DNA of 64,000 nt from the NCBI RefSeq assembly GCF_044502415.1, contig NZ_CP172402.1; one strand, 5' to 3'. Positions within the stretch are counted from its first letter, which is position 1. The number at the start of each line of letters is the position of its first letter. A model generated the notes under the pieces. That model was not told where the DNA came from. It made no database searches and worked only from the letters and a program-made list of their open reading frames with translations. Both the position numbers and the translations under genes were made by a program. Origin of the DNA: Haloimpatiens lingqiaonensis. Lineage in GTDB: Bacteria; Bacillota; Clostridia; Clostridiales; Clostridiaceae. Shown here one piece after another: positions 49,489-57,498 of this stretch.

Positions 49489-51053
49489 TTGCCCACCTCA
49501 ATTTCCGCAATAATCTTATCTATTTCTTCCCGCAAAATCTGCTCTCTCGCCACAATCTTTTCTATCTCAGCATTGAGAGCAACAATATCAATCTTTTCTC
49601 TGGTATCCTCCTGTTCAACATAGGTAGAAACAGACAGGTTATAATCTTGTTCAGCAATTTCGCTGTTTGGCACAAGCCTAGCAAAATGCTCAATATCTTT
49701 TCTATCTTTGAATGCGTTAAGAATGGTCTCAATATTTTCTTGTGTTAGTTTGTTGTTATTTGTAACCTTGACAAATTCCTTTGATGCATCGATAAATAAG
49801 GTACTATTTTCTGATTTAGACTTCTTCAGCACCATAATGCAGGTAGCAATGCTGGTACCATAGAACAAGTTATCCGGTAACTGAATGATACAGTCGATAT
49901 AGTTATTATCAATCAGGTATTGTCTGATTTTCTTTTCAGCGCCTCCGCGGTACATTACACCGGGGAAACAAACGATAGCCGCTGTTCCGTTTGTTGCAAG
50001 CCAAGAAAGACTATGCATAATAAAAGCAAGGTCTGCCTTAGACTTAGGAGCCAATACTCCCGCTGGAGAAAAACGGGGATCGTTAATCAAAATAGGATCA
50101 TTGTCTCCCTTCCATTTAATGGAGTATGGTGGATTTGATACAATGGCTTCAAAAGGCTCATCATCCCAATGTTGCGGATCTGTTAGTGTGTCCCCAAGGG
50201 CAATATCAAATTTGTCATAATCAATATCGTGCAGGAACATATTAATTCTGCACAGGTTATATGTTGTAATGTTGATTTCTTGACCGAAGAAACCTTGACG
50301 TACATTTTCTTTTCCTAAGATTTTTGCAAACTTTAGCAGTAGAGAGCCAGAACCGCAGGCGGGGTCATATACCTTGTTGACTTCAGTTTTTCCTACTAAT
50401 GTTAAGTGGGTAAGGAGTTCAGAAACCTCCTGCGGCGTATAGTATTCACCACCACTTTTTCCTGCATTGGATGCATACATACCCATTAAAAATTCATAAG
50501 CATCACCGAATGCATCTATGGTATTGTCTTTGTAATCTCCCAGCTTCATTTCTCCAACAGAATTCATTAGCTTAACCAGCTTTTCATTACGCTTTACTAC
50601 AGTGTTACCTAGCTTATTGCTGTTAACATCAATATCGTCAAACAGACCTTTGAAATTATCTTCACTCTCTGTTCCTTGGGCAGATGCTTCTATATTACTG
50701 AAAATCTGTTCAAGTGTTTCATTTAAGTTTTCATCGTCCTTTGCACGAGCTCGGACATTTTCAAAAAGCTCGCTGGGTAAGATAAAGAAGCCCTTTGTCT
50801 TAACTAAATCCTCTCGTGCCTGTTCTGCTTCTTCGTCGGATAACTTAGCATAATCAAATTCCGTATTGCCAGCTTCCCATTCTCCGACGTTAATATAGGC
50901 AGTAATATTTTCAGATATGTAGCGGTAAAACAGCATTCCTAGAACATATTGCTTAAAGTCCCATCCATCTACACTGCCTCTTAGATCATTTGCCATATTC
51001 CATATCGTGCGGTGTAATTCCGCCCGTTCCTGTTCTTTTCTGTTATTTTCCAT
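49485..51053 (-). CDS. hsdM: type I DNA methyltransferase subunit (HsdM)
   Basis: A 522-residue N6-adenine methyltransferase. The start at 51053 follows GGAAGTAGAG; an in-frame TTG at 51074 lies inside the previous gene. N-terminal domain with DLRGSVDGWDFKQYVLGMLFYRYISENI, SAM motif I DPACGSGSLLLKFAKI, catalytic motif IV VSNPPYSIKW and target-domain segments (GGEYYTPQEVSELLTHL). It partners HsdS for methylation and adds HsdR for cleavage. The upstream HTH gene ends 4 nt before this start, so the operon is HTH-hsdM-hsdS-hsdR. Confidence 0.96.
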   Translation of the reverse strand: MENNRKEQERAELHRTIWNMANDLRGSVDGWDFKQYVLGMLFYRYISENITAYINVGEWEAGNTEFDYAKLSDEEAEQAREDLVKTKGFFILPSELFENVRARAKDDENLNETLEQIFSNIEASAQGTESEDNFKGLFDDIDVNSNKLGNTVVKRNEKLVKLMNSVGEMKLGDYKDNTIDAFGDAYEFLMGMYASNAGKSGGEYYTPQEVSELLTHLTLVGKTEVNKVYDPACGSGSLLLKFAKILGKENVRQGFFGQEINITTYNLCRINMFLHDIDYDKFDIALGDTLTDPQHWDDEPFEAIVSNPPYSIKWKGDNDPILINDPRFSPAGVLAPKSKADLAFIMHSLSWLATNGTAAIVCFPGVMYRGGAEKKIRQYLIDNNYIDCIIQLPDNLFYGTSIATCIMVLKKSKSENSTLFIDASKEFVKVTNNNKLTQENIETILNAFKDRKDIEHFARLVPNSEIAEQDYNLSVSTYVEQEDTREKIDIVALNAEIEKIVAREQILREEIDKIIAEIEVGK

Positions 51054-51057
51054 AACT

Positions 51058-51279
51058 CTACTTCCTTTCTTCAACCATATTTGGCACTAATTCCATGATA
51101 TCTTTAAAATCAACGCCAAGTGCCGTACAAACCTTTACAAGAACGTCCATACTGACATATTCGTTTTTAGAAAGCTTTGAAATTGAAGATGGACTTATTC
51201 CCGCAGCAGCTTGTAAATCTTTCTTCTTCATATCGCGGTCAATCAACAATTTCCAAAGCTTTTTATAGCTAACGGTCAT
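51058..51279 (-). CDS. small Xre/Cro-type HTH regulator
   Basis: A 73-residue one-domain DNA-binding protein. The ATG at 51279 follows AGAGGTG (the open frame to 51309 lacks a site). The helix-turn-helix is MKKKDLQAAAGISPSSISKLSKNEYVSMDVLVKVCTALG, the common YozG-like/HTH_26 type. First gene of the restriction operon, so it may act as a controller (C-type) regulator that delays restriction until methylation is established; this is inference from position. Confidence 0.88.
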   Translation of the reverse strand: MTVSYKKLWKLLIDRDMKKKDLQAAAGISPSSISKLSKNEYVSMDVLVKVCTALGVDFKDIMELVPNMVEERK

Positions 51280-51902
51280 CTTGGTCACCTCTTTATATCT
51301 TTTTTCCATTATAGCACATTTTCTTCAAACATAACATGATTATTCTGTGTTTGTGAATTAATTTTACAATGTTAATAAAGATAATGATAGTTGTGTATGT
51401 CTTTATTTTTGATTTTTATTTAAATAAATACTTTTAGACAAAAATGTCTTTAAGTCTATTTGTAAAACCAAAGGCAAAGTTATAACATTAATCCTTCTTA
51501 AACTAAATATCACTTCCGCTCAAATTTGAGCAAAAGCATAAGCATTACAGCCGTCTTTTCTGAAAAAAAGACAGGCTGTTTTTTTATTTTAGGGGTTCGA
51601 ATCAATAGAATTCTTCGCTTATAGATGAGGAAAAAAATTTTTTTCTAAAATCCTCAACTAATATGTTCTACCAAGGCTATAAGGTGAGAGGAAAAATAAT
51701 CCCCCAATGAAAGCATAGTTTTTCTCTCACTGCTCCTTGACAACTGAATACCCCGAAATGCAAGAGATATTTCAAGCAGAATATGCCATGACGATAATTC
51801 CGAGCGTATTCCTTGAAAGATAACGAGGTTGTGTCAAACAAGGCAAACCCTCTGGAACAGTAGCGTTTCGGGTCATTAATAAAAGGCAAGGAGGTGAAGT
51901 AA
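51280..51902. other. 620-bp noncoding interval within the island
   Basis: No gene is supported. It holds the leftward restriction-operon promoter region, a GCTCAAATTTGAGC palindrome (about 51518-51531), a strong plus-strand terminator (next entry) and a stretch (51660-51900) with phage/ICE-like leader character ending in the ribosome site AAGGAGGTGA of the primase fusion. Confidence 0.5.
51547..51590 (+). terminator. strong plus-strand terminator inside the island
   Basis: ACAGCCGTCTTTT pairs with AAAAAGACAGGCTGT (one bulge), followed by a T7 run. No plus-strand gene precedes it within the island, so it is probably the tail of a deleted transcription unit. Confidence 0.85.
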
Positions 51903-53186
51903 CTGAAAACAAAATATGATAACTTGCCACAGGTGCTTAAAGATAAGTCACAGTTTTGCTGTTGGAAATATGAAGAACGAAGTGGTAGAAAAACCAAAGT
52001 TCCCTATAACCCAGTAACGGGAAAAAGGGCAAAACCAAATCAACGTGGTACATTTAAAGATTTTAGTTCGGCGGTTGCTGCTATAAGTAATTATGATGGT
52101 ATCGGATTTTTGGTAGGTAATGACATCTGTGTTATCGACTTAGATGATTGCTTTGACAGTGGTGATAAGCTTAAGCCTGTTGCCCAAAGTGTTGTAGACG
52201 CTTTTAGTGGTTGCTATATGGAACACAGTCCATCTGGGAAAGGGTTGCATATTTTCTTTAAGGCCACAGGCTATGACTTTGACAAAACAAAATACTATAT
52301 CAACAACAGAAAGCTGGGAGTTGAGGTCTATGTGGCTGGAGCAACAAACCGCTTTGTTACCGTAACGGGCAATGTGTATGCAGATGGTGCTACAACTCGA
52401 AACGGTAAAGGTACGCTATGCGAGAGCATTCTAAAAGTATTAGGCAGCTATGGCTGTACCGCAAGGCCGGAGACTATCAGTCTGAAAAAGAACAATAACA
52501 GTTCAAGTCCAAGTGAAGATATTGCCCGGCTTGCAGGAGTACGCTTTGTGAATATCTCCGAACCTAGCAGAGGACTTGTCCTAAATGCTGCACAGGTAAA
52601 AAGCATGACGGGTGGTGACACCATCAACGCAAGGTTTCTACACGAAAACTCTTTTGATTTTTCACCTAAGTTTAAGCTTTATATCAACACCAATTATCTG
52701 CCCGTTATTACGGATATGACGCTATTTTCCAGTGGGAGAGTGGTGATTATCCCTTTTGAACGACACTTTGATGAAAGCGAGCAGGATAAAAACTTAAAAC
52801 GCGAATTCGCCAAACCGAAGAATCAGAGTGCTATCCTCAACTGGCTAATTGAAGGCTATCAGCTGTTAAAGAAGGAGGGATTGACTTTACCTGATTCCGT
52901 TAAGACAGCAACGGAGGCTTATAAGCGTGACAGCGATAAAATAGCATTATTTTTCGAGGATGCCTTGGAGGAAAGTCCTAATAGTGAGGTGCGGACATCC
53001 GAAGTGTATGCCCGATATCAGCGTTGGTGCAGTGCCAATGGATGTTATTCGGAGAATGCAAGAAACTTCAAACAAGCCTTAACAGCTATCGCCCGTGTAG
53101 AACGGAAACGACCACGTTCTGGTGGTGGAATGACCACAATGCTTATCGGATATAAGCTGACAGAAGAAGAATTTCTTCTTATTTAA
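51903..53186 (+). CDS. phage/ICE primase-helicase with internal in-frame deletion
   Basis: The N-terminal ~165 residues resemble the primase-polymerase part of phage replication proteins (WKYEERSGRKTKVPYNPVTG, then VIDLDDCFDSGDKLK with acidic residues and HSPSGKGLHIFF). It then passes directly into the middle of a D5-type SF3 helicase Walker A (GATTRNGKGTLCESILKVLGSYG), with LYINTNYLPVI and a C-terminal winged helix. The usual ~300+ residues between are missing, so this looks like a fusion by in-frame deletion. The best-placed initiation codon is CTG at 51903, six nt after GGAGGTG; TTG at 51924 is the next option. It may be inactive. Confidence 0.75.
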   Translation: MKTKYDNLPQVLKDKSQFCCWKYEERSGRKTKVPYNPVTGKRAKPNQRGTFKDFSSAVAAISNYDGIGFLVGNDICVIDLDDCFDSGDKLKPVAQSVVDAFSGCYMEHSPSGKGLHIFFKATGYDFDKTKYYINNRKLGVEVYVAGATNRFVTVTGNVYADGATTRNGKGTLCESILKVLGSYGCTARPETISLKKNNNSSSPSEDIARLAGVRFVNISEPSRGLVLNAAQVKSMTGGDTINARFLHENSFDFSPKFKLYINTNYLPVITDMTLFSSGRVVIIPFERHFDESEQDKNLKREFAKPKNQSAILNWLIEGYQLLKKEGLTLPDSVKTATEAYKRDSDKIALFFEDALEESPNSEVRTSEVYARYQRWCSANGCYSENARNFKQALTAIARVERKRPRSGGGMTTMLIGYKLTEEEFLLI

Positions 53187-53457
53187 ACACAGTGTAGCAA
53201 CTTGTAGCAAGAAAAACAGGTTATATAAAAAATCACTCTCGTATAGAGAGTTTAGTTTTTACCTGCTACATCTTGCTACAAAGCTTAAAACCACTAAAAC
53301 ACTGGATACAACTCCATGTGTTGATACCTGCCCCTAGGGGAGGTCAAATCTCCACACCTTTTCATCTGGATAACGGGCGTGGGGCAACGTGTAAAAAAAC
53401 GCGGTTTCAAACGGGGTATATACCCCACATTTAATAAAATTTAGGAGGTAAACGATT
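53187..53457 (+). other. interval with hairpins between primase and capsid genes
   Basis: Contains a large stem-loop: TTGTAGCAAGA (53202-53212) with TCTTGCTACAA (53271-53281), plus CAGGT/ACCTG inside, enclosing a small ACTCTC/GAGAGT hairpin (53235-53251). The rest is CG-richer sequence that in prophages would precede HNH, terminase and portal genes, all absent. It ends with TTAGGAGGTAAACG, the capsid ribosome site. Confidence 0.6.
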
Positions 53458-54357
53458 ATGGCAACATCAACAACTTATAATAGAGCGTTTTGGAATGTTA
53501 TGAAAGGAAAAGAAGAAAACAATCAAAATCTAAGCGAGGGTTTTGATAATGCAGGAGCCTATGTCGCACCAGATGAGTTCAGAGAAGGCTTTAACACTGC
53601 TTTGGCAAAGGAAAATATATTCCGCAGATCTGCTACTGTTATCAATCTATCTTCTGCAGAAGGTAAAATTCAAGCGGTATCCTCAAAGGGGACAGCAGAT
53701 TGGGTTGAAGACGGAGATCCAATCCCCGAAAGTGCCGATACATTTACACAGTTTCTGGTGAAATCATACAAGCTGGCATCTCTTGTCAAGCTAAACCGCT
53801 CATTCGTCACCGATATGAACTTTAATCTTGAAAAATATCTGATGGGTGATTTTGCGAAGCGTTTTGGCAAGGCTGAGGAAAATGCATTACTTAATGGAAA
53901 TGGCACAACACAGCCAACAGGTATCCTTACAGCAGATGCAGATGTAACTACAGCAGATAGTGCTACCATTTCTTTTGACGAGATTATCTCTCTGTATTTT
54001 TCATTAAAAGATGAATACCGAAATAACGCTGTGTTTATCATGCACGATAATACAGCTATGCTTCTTAGAACCCTTAAGGATACAAGCGGCAGTTATCTGT
54101 GGAATCCTTCAGATAACACCATCTTCGGAAAGCCTGTAGTTACCTCTCCATATATGCCTACAGTATCAGCAGGAGCAAAAAGCCTTGTATTTGGAGATTT
54201 ATCATACTACTGGCTGATTGAACGTCAACCAATAACGATAAAAAAATTAAGTGAGTTATATGCATTGCAGGGGCAAATTGGCTTTTCTGCTTACGAGAGA
54301 TTGGATGGCAAGCTAATTCAACCGGATGCTCTGAAAATATTACAAATAAAAGCTTAA
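53458..54357 (+). CDS. HK97-fold phage major capsid protein
   Basis: A 299-residue capsid protein of the HK97 type. Segments: GAYVAPDEFREGFNTALAKENIFRRSATVINL (N-arm/E-loop entry), DWVEDGDPIPESADTFTQFLVKSYKLASLVKLNRSFV, FGKAEENALLNGNGTTQPTGIL and FIMHDNTAMLLRTLKDTSGSYLW. The N-terminal scaffold (delta) domain is absent, so length is at the short end for the family. No portal, terminase or protease gene is nearby. It could be a relic or a capsid used by a satellite; an encapsulin is less likely because the sequence is typical of siphophage capsids. Strong ribosome site. Confidence 0.93.
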   Translation: MATSTTYNRAFWNVMKGKEENNQNLSEGFDNAGAYVAPDEFREGFNTALAKENIFRRSATVINLSSAEGKIQAVSSKGTADWVEDGDPIPESADTFTQFLVKSYKLASLVKLNRSFVTDMNFNLEKYLMGDFAKRFGKAEENALLNGNGTTQPTGILTADADVTTADSATISFDEIISLYFSLKDEYRNNAVFIMHDNTAMLLRTLKDTSGSYLWNPSDNTIFGKPVVTSPYMPTVSAGAKSLVFGDLSYYWLIERQPITIKKLSELYALQGQIGFSAYERLDGKLIQPDALKILQIKA

Positions 54358-54432
54358 ATAATGGATAAGGCACTGGATCATTGATTCGGTTCAGTGCCAG
54401 TTCCTTCAAAACATCGTACAGGAGGTCACGAT

Positions 54433-54636
54433 ATGGAAAACCAAATTAACAGTCGCACAACCAAATCCGATATTGGAGGTACGGTCTATGTGGTGGAATC
54501 ACGAATAAGTGTTTCAGCAAAGGAAAGTGCATATTCCAAGCTGAAACGACTGATTACAGTCAACGCAAAAAGCCTTTCAAAGTTATCAGATAGTTCAAAT
54601 AAATCCACGGAAATCAACTCGACTTCTTCAAGGTAG
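54433..54636 (+). CDS. TnpW-like transposon-encoded small protein
   Basis: A 67-residue protein starting at 54433 after CAGGAGGTCACG. The segment GGTVYVVESRISVSAKESAYSKLKRLITVNAKSL is the TnpW pattern found beside large serine recombinases in Tn4451-like and other clostridial elements. Function unknown; an accessory role in excision or integration has been supposed from context. It lies 57 nt before the recombinase gene. Confidence 0.8.
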   Translation: MENQINSRTTKSDIGGTVYVVESRISVSAKESAYSKLKRLITVNAKSLSKLSDSSNKSTEINSTSSR

Positions 54637-54693
54637 TACGGTAATATACATAGTGCTAAACCGCTTGAAGACTGTCGGAAATGGAGGAGAAAA

Positions 54694-56346
54694 ATGAATA
54701 GACAGTCAACATTTAGCACTATACGTAAATCAACATTAGCATTTGAAGAAGCGAAAATTACTGCTCTTTACTGCAGGCTTTCCCGTGATGATGAGCTTGC
54801 AGGAGACAGCAACAGCATAGTAAACCAGAAGACAATTCTAAAAAAATATGCTGAGGACAACGGTTTTCGCAACATCGAATTTTATGTGGATGATGGGGTC
54901 AGCGGTACAACTTTTGATAGACCAGACTTTAACCGCATGATTGCAGATGTAGAGTCCGGTAGAATTGGAACGATTATCATTAAGGATATGTCCCGCTTCG
55001 GCAGGGATTACCTCAAAGTAGGCTATTACACAGAGATTATGTTTCCTGAAGCAGATGTACGATTCATTGCTATTAACAACGGTATTGATAGTGCAAACCA
55101 AGCAGACAGTGACTTTACACCGTTTCTTAATATTATTAATGAATGGTATGCTAAGGATACTAGCAAGAAAATCCGTGCTGTGTTCAAATCCAAGGGACAG
55201 TCCGGTAAACCACTCTGCACCAATCCGCCTTACGGTTATATTAAAGACCCTGAAGATAAGTTGCACTGGATAATAGATGAGAAAGCCGCCGAAGTGGTCA
55301 GAGATATTTTCCGACTGTGCATGGCTGGTTTTGGACCCACGCAGATAGCAAAGCAACTTGAAAAGCGATGCATTGATACACCTACGGTGCATCTTCGCAA
55401 AATGGGTATTAACACTCCAGCAAGACCACCAGAAAATCCATATGCTTGGTCGGCTCGTACCGTAGCAGATATTTTGGCTAAAATGGAATATCTAGGTCAC
55501 ACGGTGAATTTCAAGACTTCTAAAAAGTCCTACAAGAGCAAAGTCAAGATATTGAACAATCCAGAAGATTGGCTAGTTTTCAAAAATACCCATGAAGCAA
55601 TTATTGATGAGGGGACTTGGGAAACAGTGCAGAAAATCAGAGATGGCAAGCGAAGACCATCACGATTAGGTGAAATGGGAATGCTTTCTGGCATGATGTT
55701 TTGTGCCGACTGTGGAGCAAAGCTGTATCAGGTTAGAGGCAAGGGATGGACACACGATAAGGAATACTTCGTTTGTGCTACTTACCGCAAGAAAAAGGGT
55801 ATGTGCAGTTCACATCAGATACGCAATGTTGTAGTGGAACAGCTTTTGCTAGAAGACTTAAGACGTGTGACCTCCTTTGCCAAAGACCATGAACAGGAAT
55901 TCATCCGTATAGTTATGAATAATTCAGAAAAGGAACTTGCCAAAGAACTCCGCCAAAGTCAAAAGGAGTATGAACAAGCACAGACTCGCATTGCTGACAT
56001 AGACAAAATCATTCGAAAGCTATATGAGGACAATGTGATGGGCAAAATTCCCGAAGAGCGTTTTTACAAGATGTCGGCTGAATATGAAGCCGAGCAGAAG
56101 ACACTGGAAGAAAGGATAACCAAATTAAAGCATACCATTGATACAGCAAATGAACAGTCCCTCAATACCGACCGCTTTTTGGCACTGGTTAAAAAGTACA
56201 CAGAAATTACAGAATTGGATGCAGAGATTATCCGAGAGTTCATTGACAAAATTATAGTATTCAAGGCTGAAAAGATAGATGGTCGCAGAACCCAGCGGAT
56301 TCAAATTTTCTATAACTGCATTGGTGCTATCGACTTACCAAAATAA
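54694..56346 (+). CDS. large serine recombinase (integrase of the island)
   Basis: A 550-residue site-specific recombinase. The catalytic domain has TALYCRLSRDDELAGDSNSIVNQK (Ser30) and GRIGTIIIKDMSRFGRDYLKVGYY with the conserved arginines. The Recombinase domain includes NPPYGYIKDPEDKLHWIIDEKAAEVVRDIFRLC. The zinc ribbon is GMMFCADCGAKL ... FVCATYRKKKGMCSSHQIR. A coiled coil (~410-490) follows, as in TnpX/phiC31-type enzymes. The stop is 78 nt from the right attachment core, the usual placement, so it most likely inserted this island. The frame is intact. Confidence 0.95.
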   Translation: MNRQSTFSTIRKSTLAFEEAKITALYCRLSRDDELAGDSNSIVNQKTILKKYAEDNGFRNIEFYVDDGVSGTTFDRPDFNRMIADVESGRIGTIIIKDMSRFGRDYLKVGYYTEIMFPEADVRFIAINNGIDSANQADSDFTPFLNIINEWYAKDTSKKIRAVFKSKGQSGKPLCTNPPYGYIKDPEDKLHWIIDEKAAEVVRDIFRLCMAGFGPTQIAKQLEKRCIDTPTVHLRKMGINTPARPPENPYAWSARTVADILAKMEYLGHTVNFKTSKKSYKSKVKILNNPEDWLVFKNTHEAIIDEGTWETVQKIRDGKRRPSRLGEMGMLSGMMFCADCGAKLYQVRGKGWTHDKEYFVCATYRKKKGMCSSHQIRNVVVEQLLLEDLRRVTSFAKDHEQEFIRIVMNNSEKELAKELRQSQKEYEQAQTRIADIDKIIRKLYEDNVMGKIPEERFYKMSAEYEAEQKTLEERITKLKHTIDTANEQSLNTDRFLALVKKYTEITELDAEIIREFIDKIIVFKAEKIDGRRTQRIQIFYNCIGAIDLPK

Positions 56347-56353
56347 ACGAAAA

Positions 56354-56392
56354 AGCGGCATAGCCGAATATCAACGACTATGCCGAATTTTT
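56354..56392 (+). terminator. terminator after the recombinase gene
   Basis: CGGCATAG pairs with CTATGCCG (about 56357-56364 and 56378-56385), with ATTTTTAA following. Located 10 nt after the recombinase stop. Confidence 0.75.
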
Positions 56393-56423
56393 AAGGAATT
56401 TATAATCCCTATCTGACCGCTCC

Positions 56424-56442
56424 TAAAGGAGAGTCCTTTTTT
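56424..56442. other. attR: core TAAAG plus right half of the split terminator
   Basis: TAAAG (56424-56428) followed by the arm AGAGTCCTTTTTT (56430-56442), which is the exact complement of the arm at 44998-45010. The arm ends one base before the lexA stop codon, so without the island this hairpin would serve both the upstream lyase-family gene and lexA. Confidence 0.8.
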
Positions 56443-56443
56443 A

Positions 56444-57049
56444 CTAGTATTTTCTATATATACCCACTAATTTACCTATGATTTCACAATCATCTACTAT
56501 AATTGGATCCATAGTCTTATTTTCTGGTTGTAGTCTTATATGATCCTCTTCCTTGAAAAATCTTTTTATAGTGGCTTCTTTATCTATTAAAGCAACTACT
56601 ATATCACCGTTTTTTGCAGTGTTAATCTTTTCTATAATAGCTAAATCGCCATCTCTTATACCTGCTTCAATCATACTTTCACCTTGAATTGTCAATATAA
56701 ATAGTTCATTATTGCTTTTTACAAAATTAATAGGTAGTGAAAAATAATCCTCAATATTTTCTACAGCTAAAATAGGTTGACCAGCAGTTACATTTCCTAC
56801 TATAGGAATACTAACTAATTCTTTTCTCATGAGTGTGTTTTCTACTATTTCTATAGCTCTTGGTTTAGTATGATCTCTTTTTATAAGTCCCTTTTTTTCC
56901 AAGTTAGACAAATGGCTATGAACAGTAGATGTAGAGCTTAGGCCTACTGCTTTGCATATTTCTCTAACAGAAGGTGGATAGCCCCTTTCCATAGTAATAT
57001 CCTTTATGCATTGGTATACTTCCATTTGTTTGGTAGACACTCTACCCAT
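56444..57049 (-). CDS. lexA: LexA, SOS repressor
   Basis: A 201-residue self-cleaving repressor. N-terminal winged helix with YPPSVREICKAVGLSSTSTVHSHLSNLEKKG, cleavage site VTAGQP (Ala-Gly), catalytic Ser in QGESMIEAGI and Lys in LIDKEATIKRFF. The ATG at 57049 is 8 nt after GGGAG; the GTG at 57058 lies in that site. A promoter with an SOS-like operator lies about 240 nt upstream, and the leader between contains structured repeat copy C. The gene order next to the gamma-lyase family gene is conserved apart from the island. Confidence 0.97.
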   Translation of the reverse strand: MGRVSTKQMEVYQCIKDITMERGYPPSVREICKAVGLSSTSTVHSHLSNLEKKGLIKRDHTKPRAIEIVENTLMRKELVSIPIVGNVTAGQPILAVENIEDYFSLPINFVKSNNELFILTIQGESMIEAGIRDGDLAIIEKINTAKNGDIVVALIDKEATIKRFFKEEDHIRLQPENKTMDPIIVDDCEIIGKLVGIYRKY

Positions 57050-57083
57050 GTTAATCACTCCCTTTGAAATTTTATTTTCCTTA

Positions 57084-57220
57084 TTTTATCCGATGACTAC
57101 CTGCAGTAACACTCCCACTTCTAACAAAGTGGGAGATAACGGCAGCTACGTCCATGGATAACGATCTCTAACCTTCAGTTGGAGTAAAAACTCCATCTGA
57201 AGCTAAGAGCTCTGTTTATT
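57084..57220 (-). repeat. two-hairpin structured repeat, copy C (in the lexA leader)
   Basis: On the minus strand it reads in the same sense as lexA: hairpin 1 (57170-57214, two mismatches), then hairpin 2 ending GGATAAAA at 57084. Close to copy B at the 3' end (GTAGTCATCGGATAA) and to copy A on the 3' side of hairpin 1. It ends 35 nt before the lexA start codon. Confidence 0.88.
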
Positions 57221-57295
57221 CTCTAGTTTATTAATTGGTCATTTGAATATACATGAATTTAGTACGTGTTTAGATAATCTTTTAAGCTTGATGAA

Positions 57296-57334
57296 ATTAT
57301 AGCATATAAGCGAAAAAACATCAAACTAGAGTTC
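57296..57334 (-). promoter_or_regulatory. lexA promoter with SOS-type LexA box
   Basis: On the minus strand: TTGATG (57324-57319), a 17-nt spacer and TATAAT (57301-57296). GAACTCTAGTTT (57334-57323), fitting GAACnnnnGTTY, overlaps the -35 box, so LexA binding there would block its own transcription. The leader from about 57289 to 57049 is ~240 nt and carries repeat C. Confidence 0.75.
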
Positions 57335-57498
57335 CTGGTAAAAACATGCCAAATTATTGGAAAAATAACCATTAATTCAAATATATACGCGTATATCTCC
57401 AAATATATCCATTACTCTGCGTAATTCAAATATTATTGATTAAATTAAAAGCCTTTGTTATAATTAACTGATGAAATATGAACTAAAGAGGTGACTAT

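Larger units (their letters stand above)
45012..56428. mobile_element. 11.4-kb integrated island (phage/ICE-derived, serine recombinase)
   Basis: Bounded by TAAAG cores and a split terminator. By eye it is less A/T rich than its surroundings and uses more C/G-ending codons. Contents: hsdR, hsdS, hsdM and an HTH gene on the minus strand; a fused primase-helicase, a capsid gene, tnpW and a large serine recombinase on the plus strand. No terminase, portal, tail, lysis or conjugation genes, so it is either a decayed prophage/ICE or a compact defence-carrying satellite. Confidence 0.85.

Noticed and set aside
53458..54357. Encapsulin nanocompartment
   Set aside because: The sequence follows the siphophage HK97 capsid pattern and no cargo enzyme with a targeting peptide is adjacent, so a phage-type capsid is the simpler reading.
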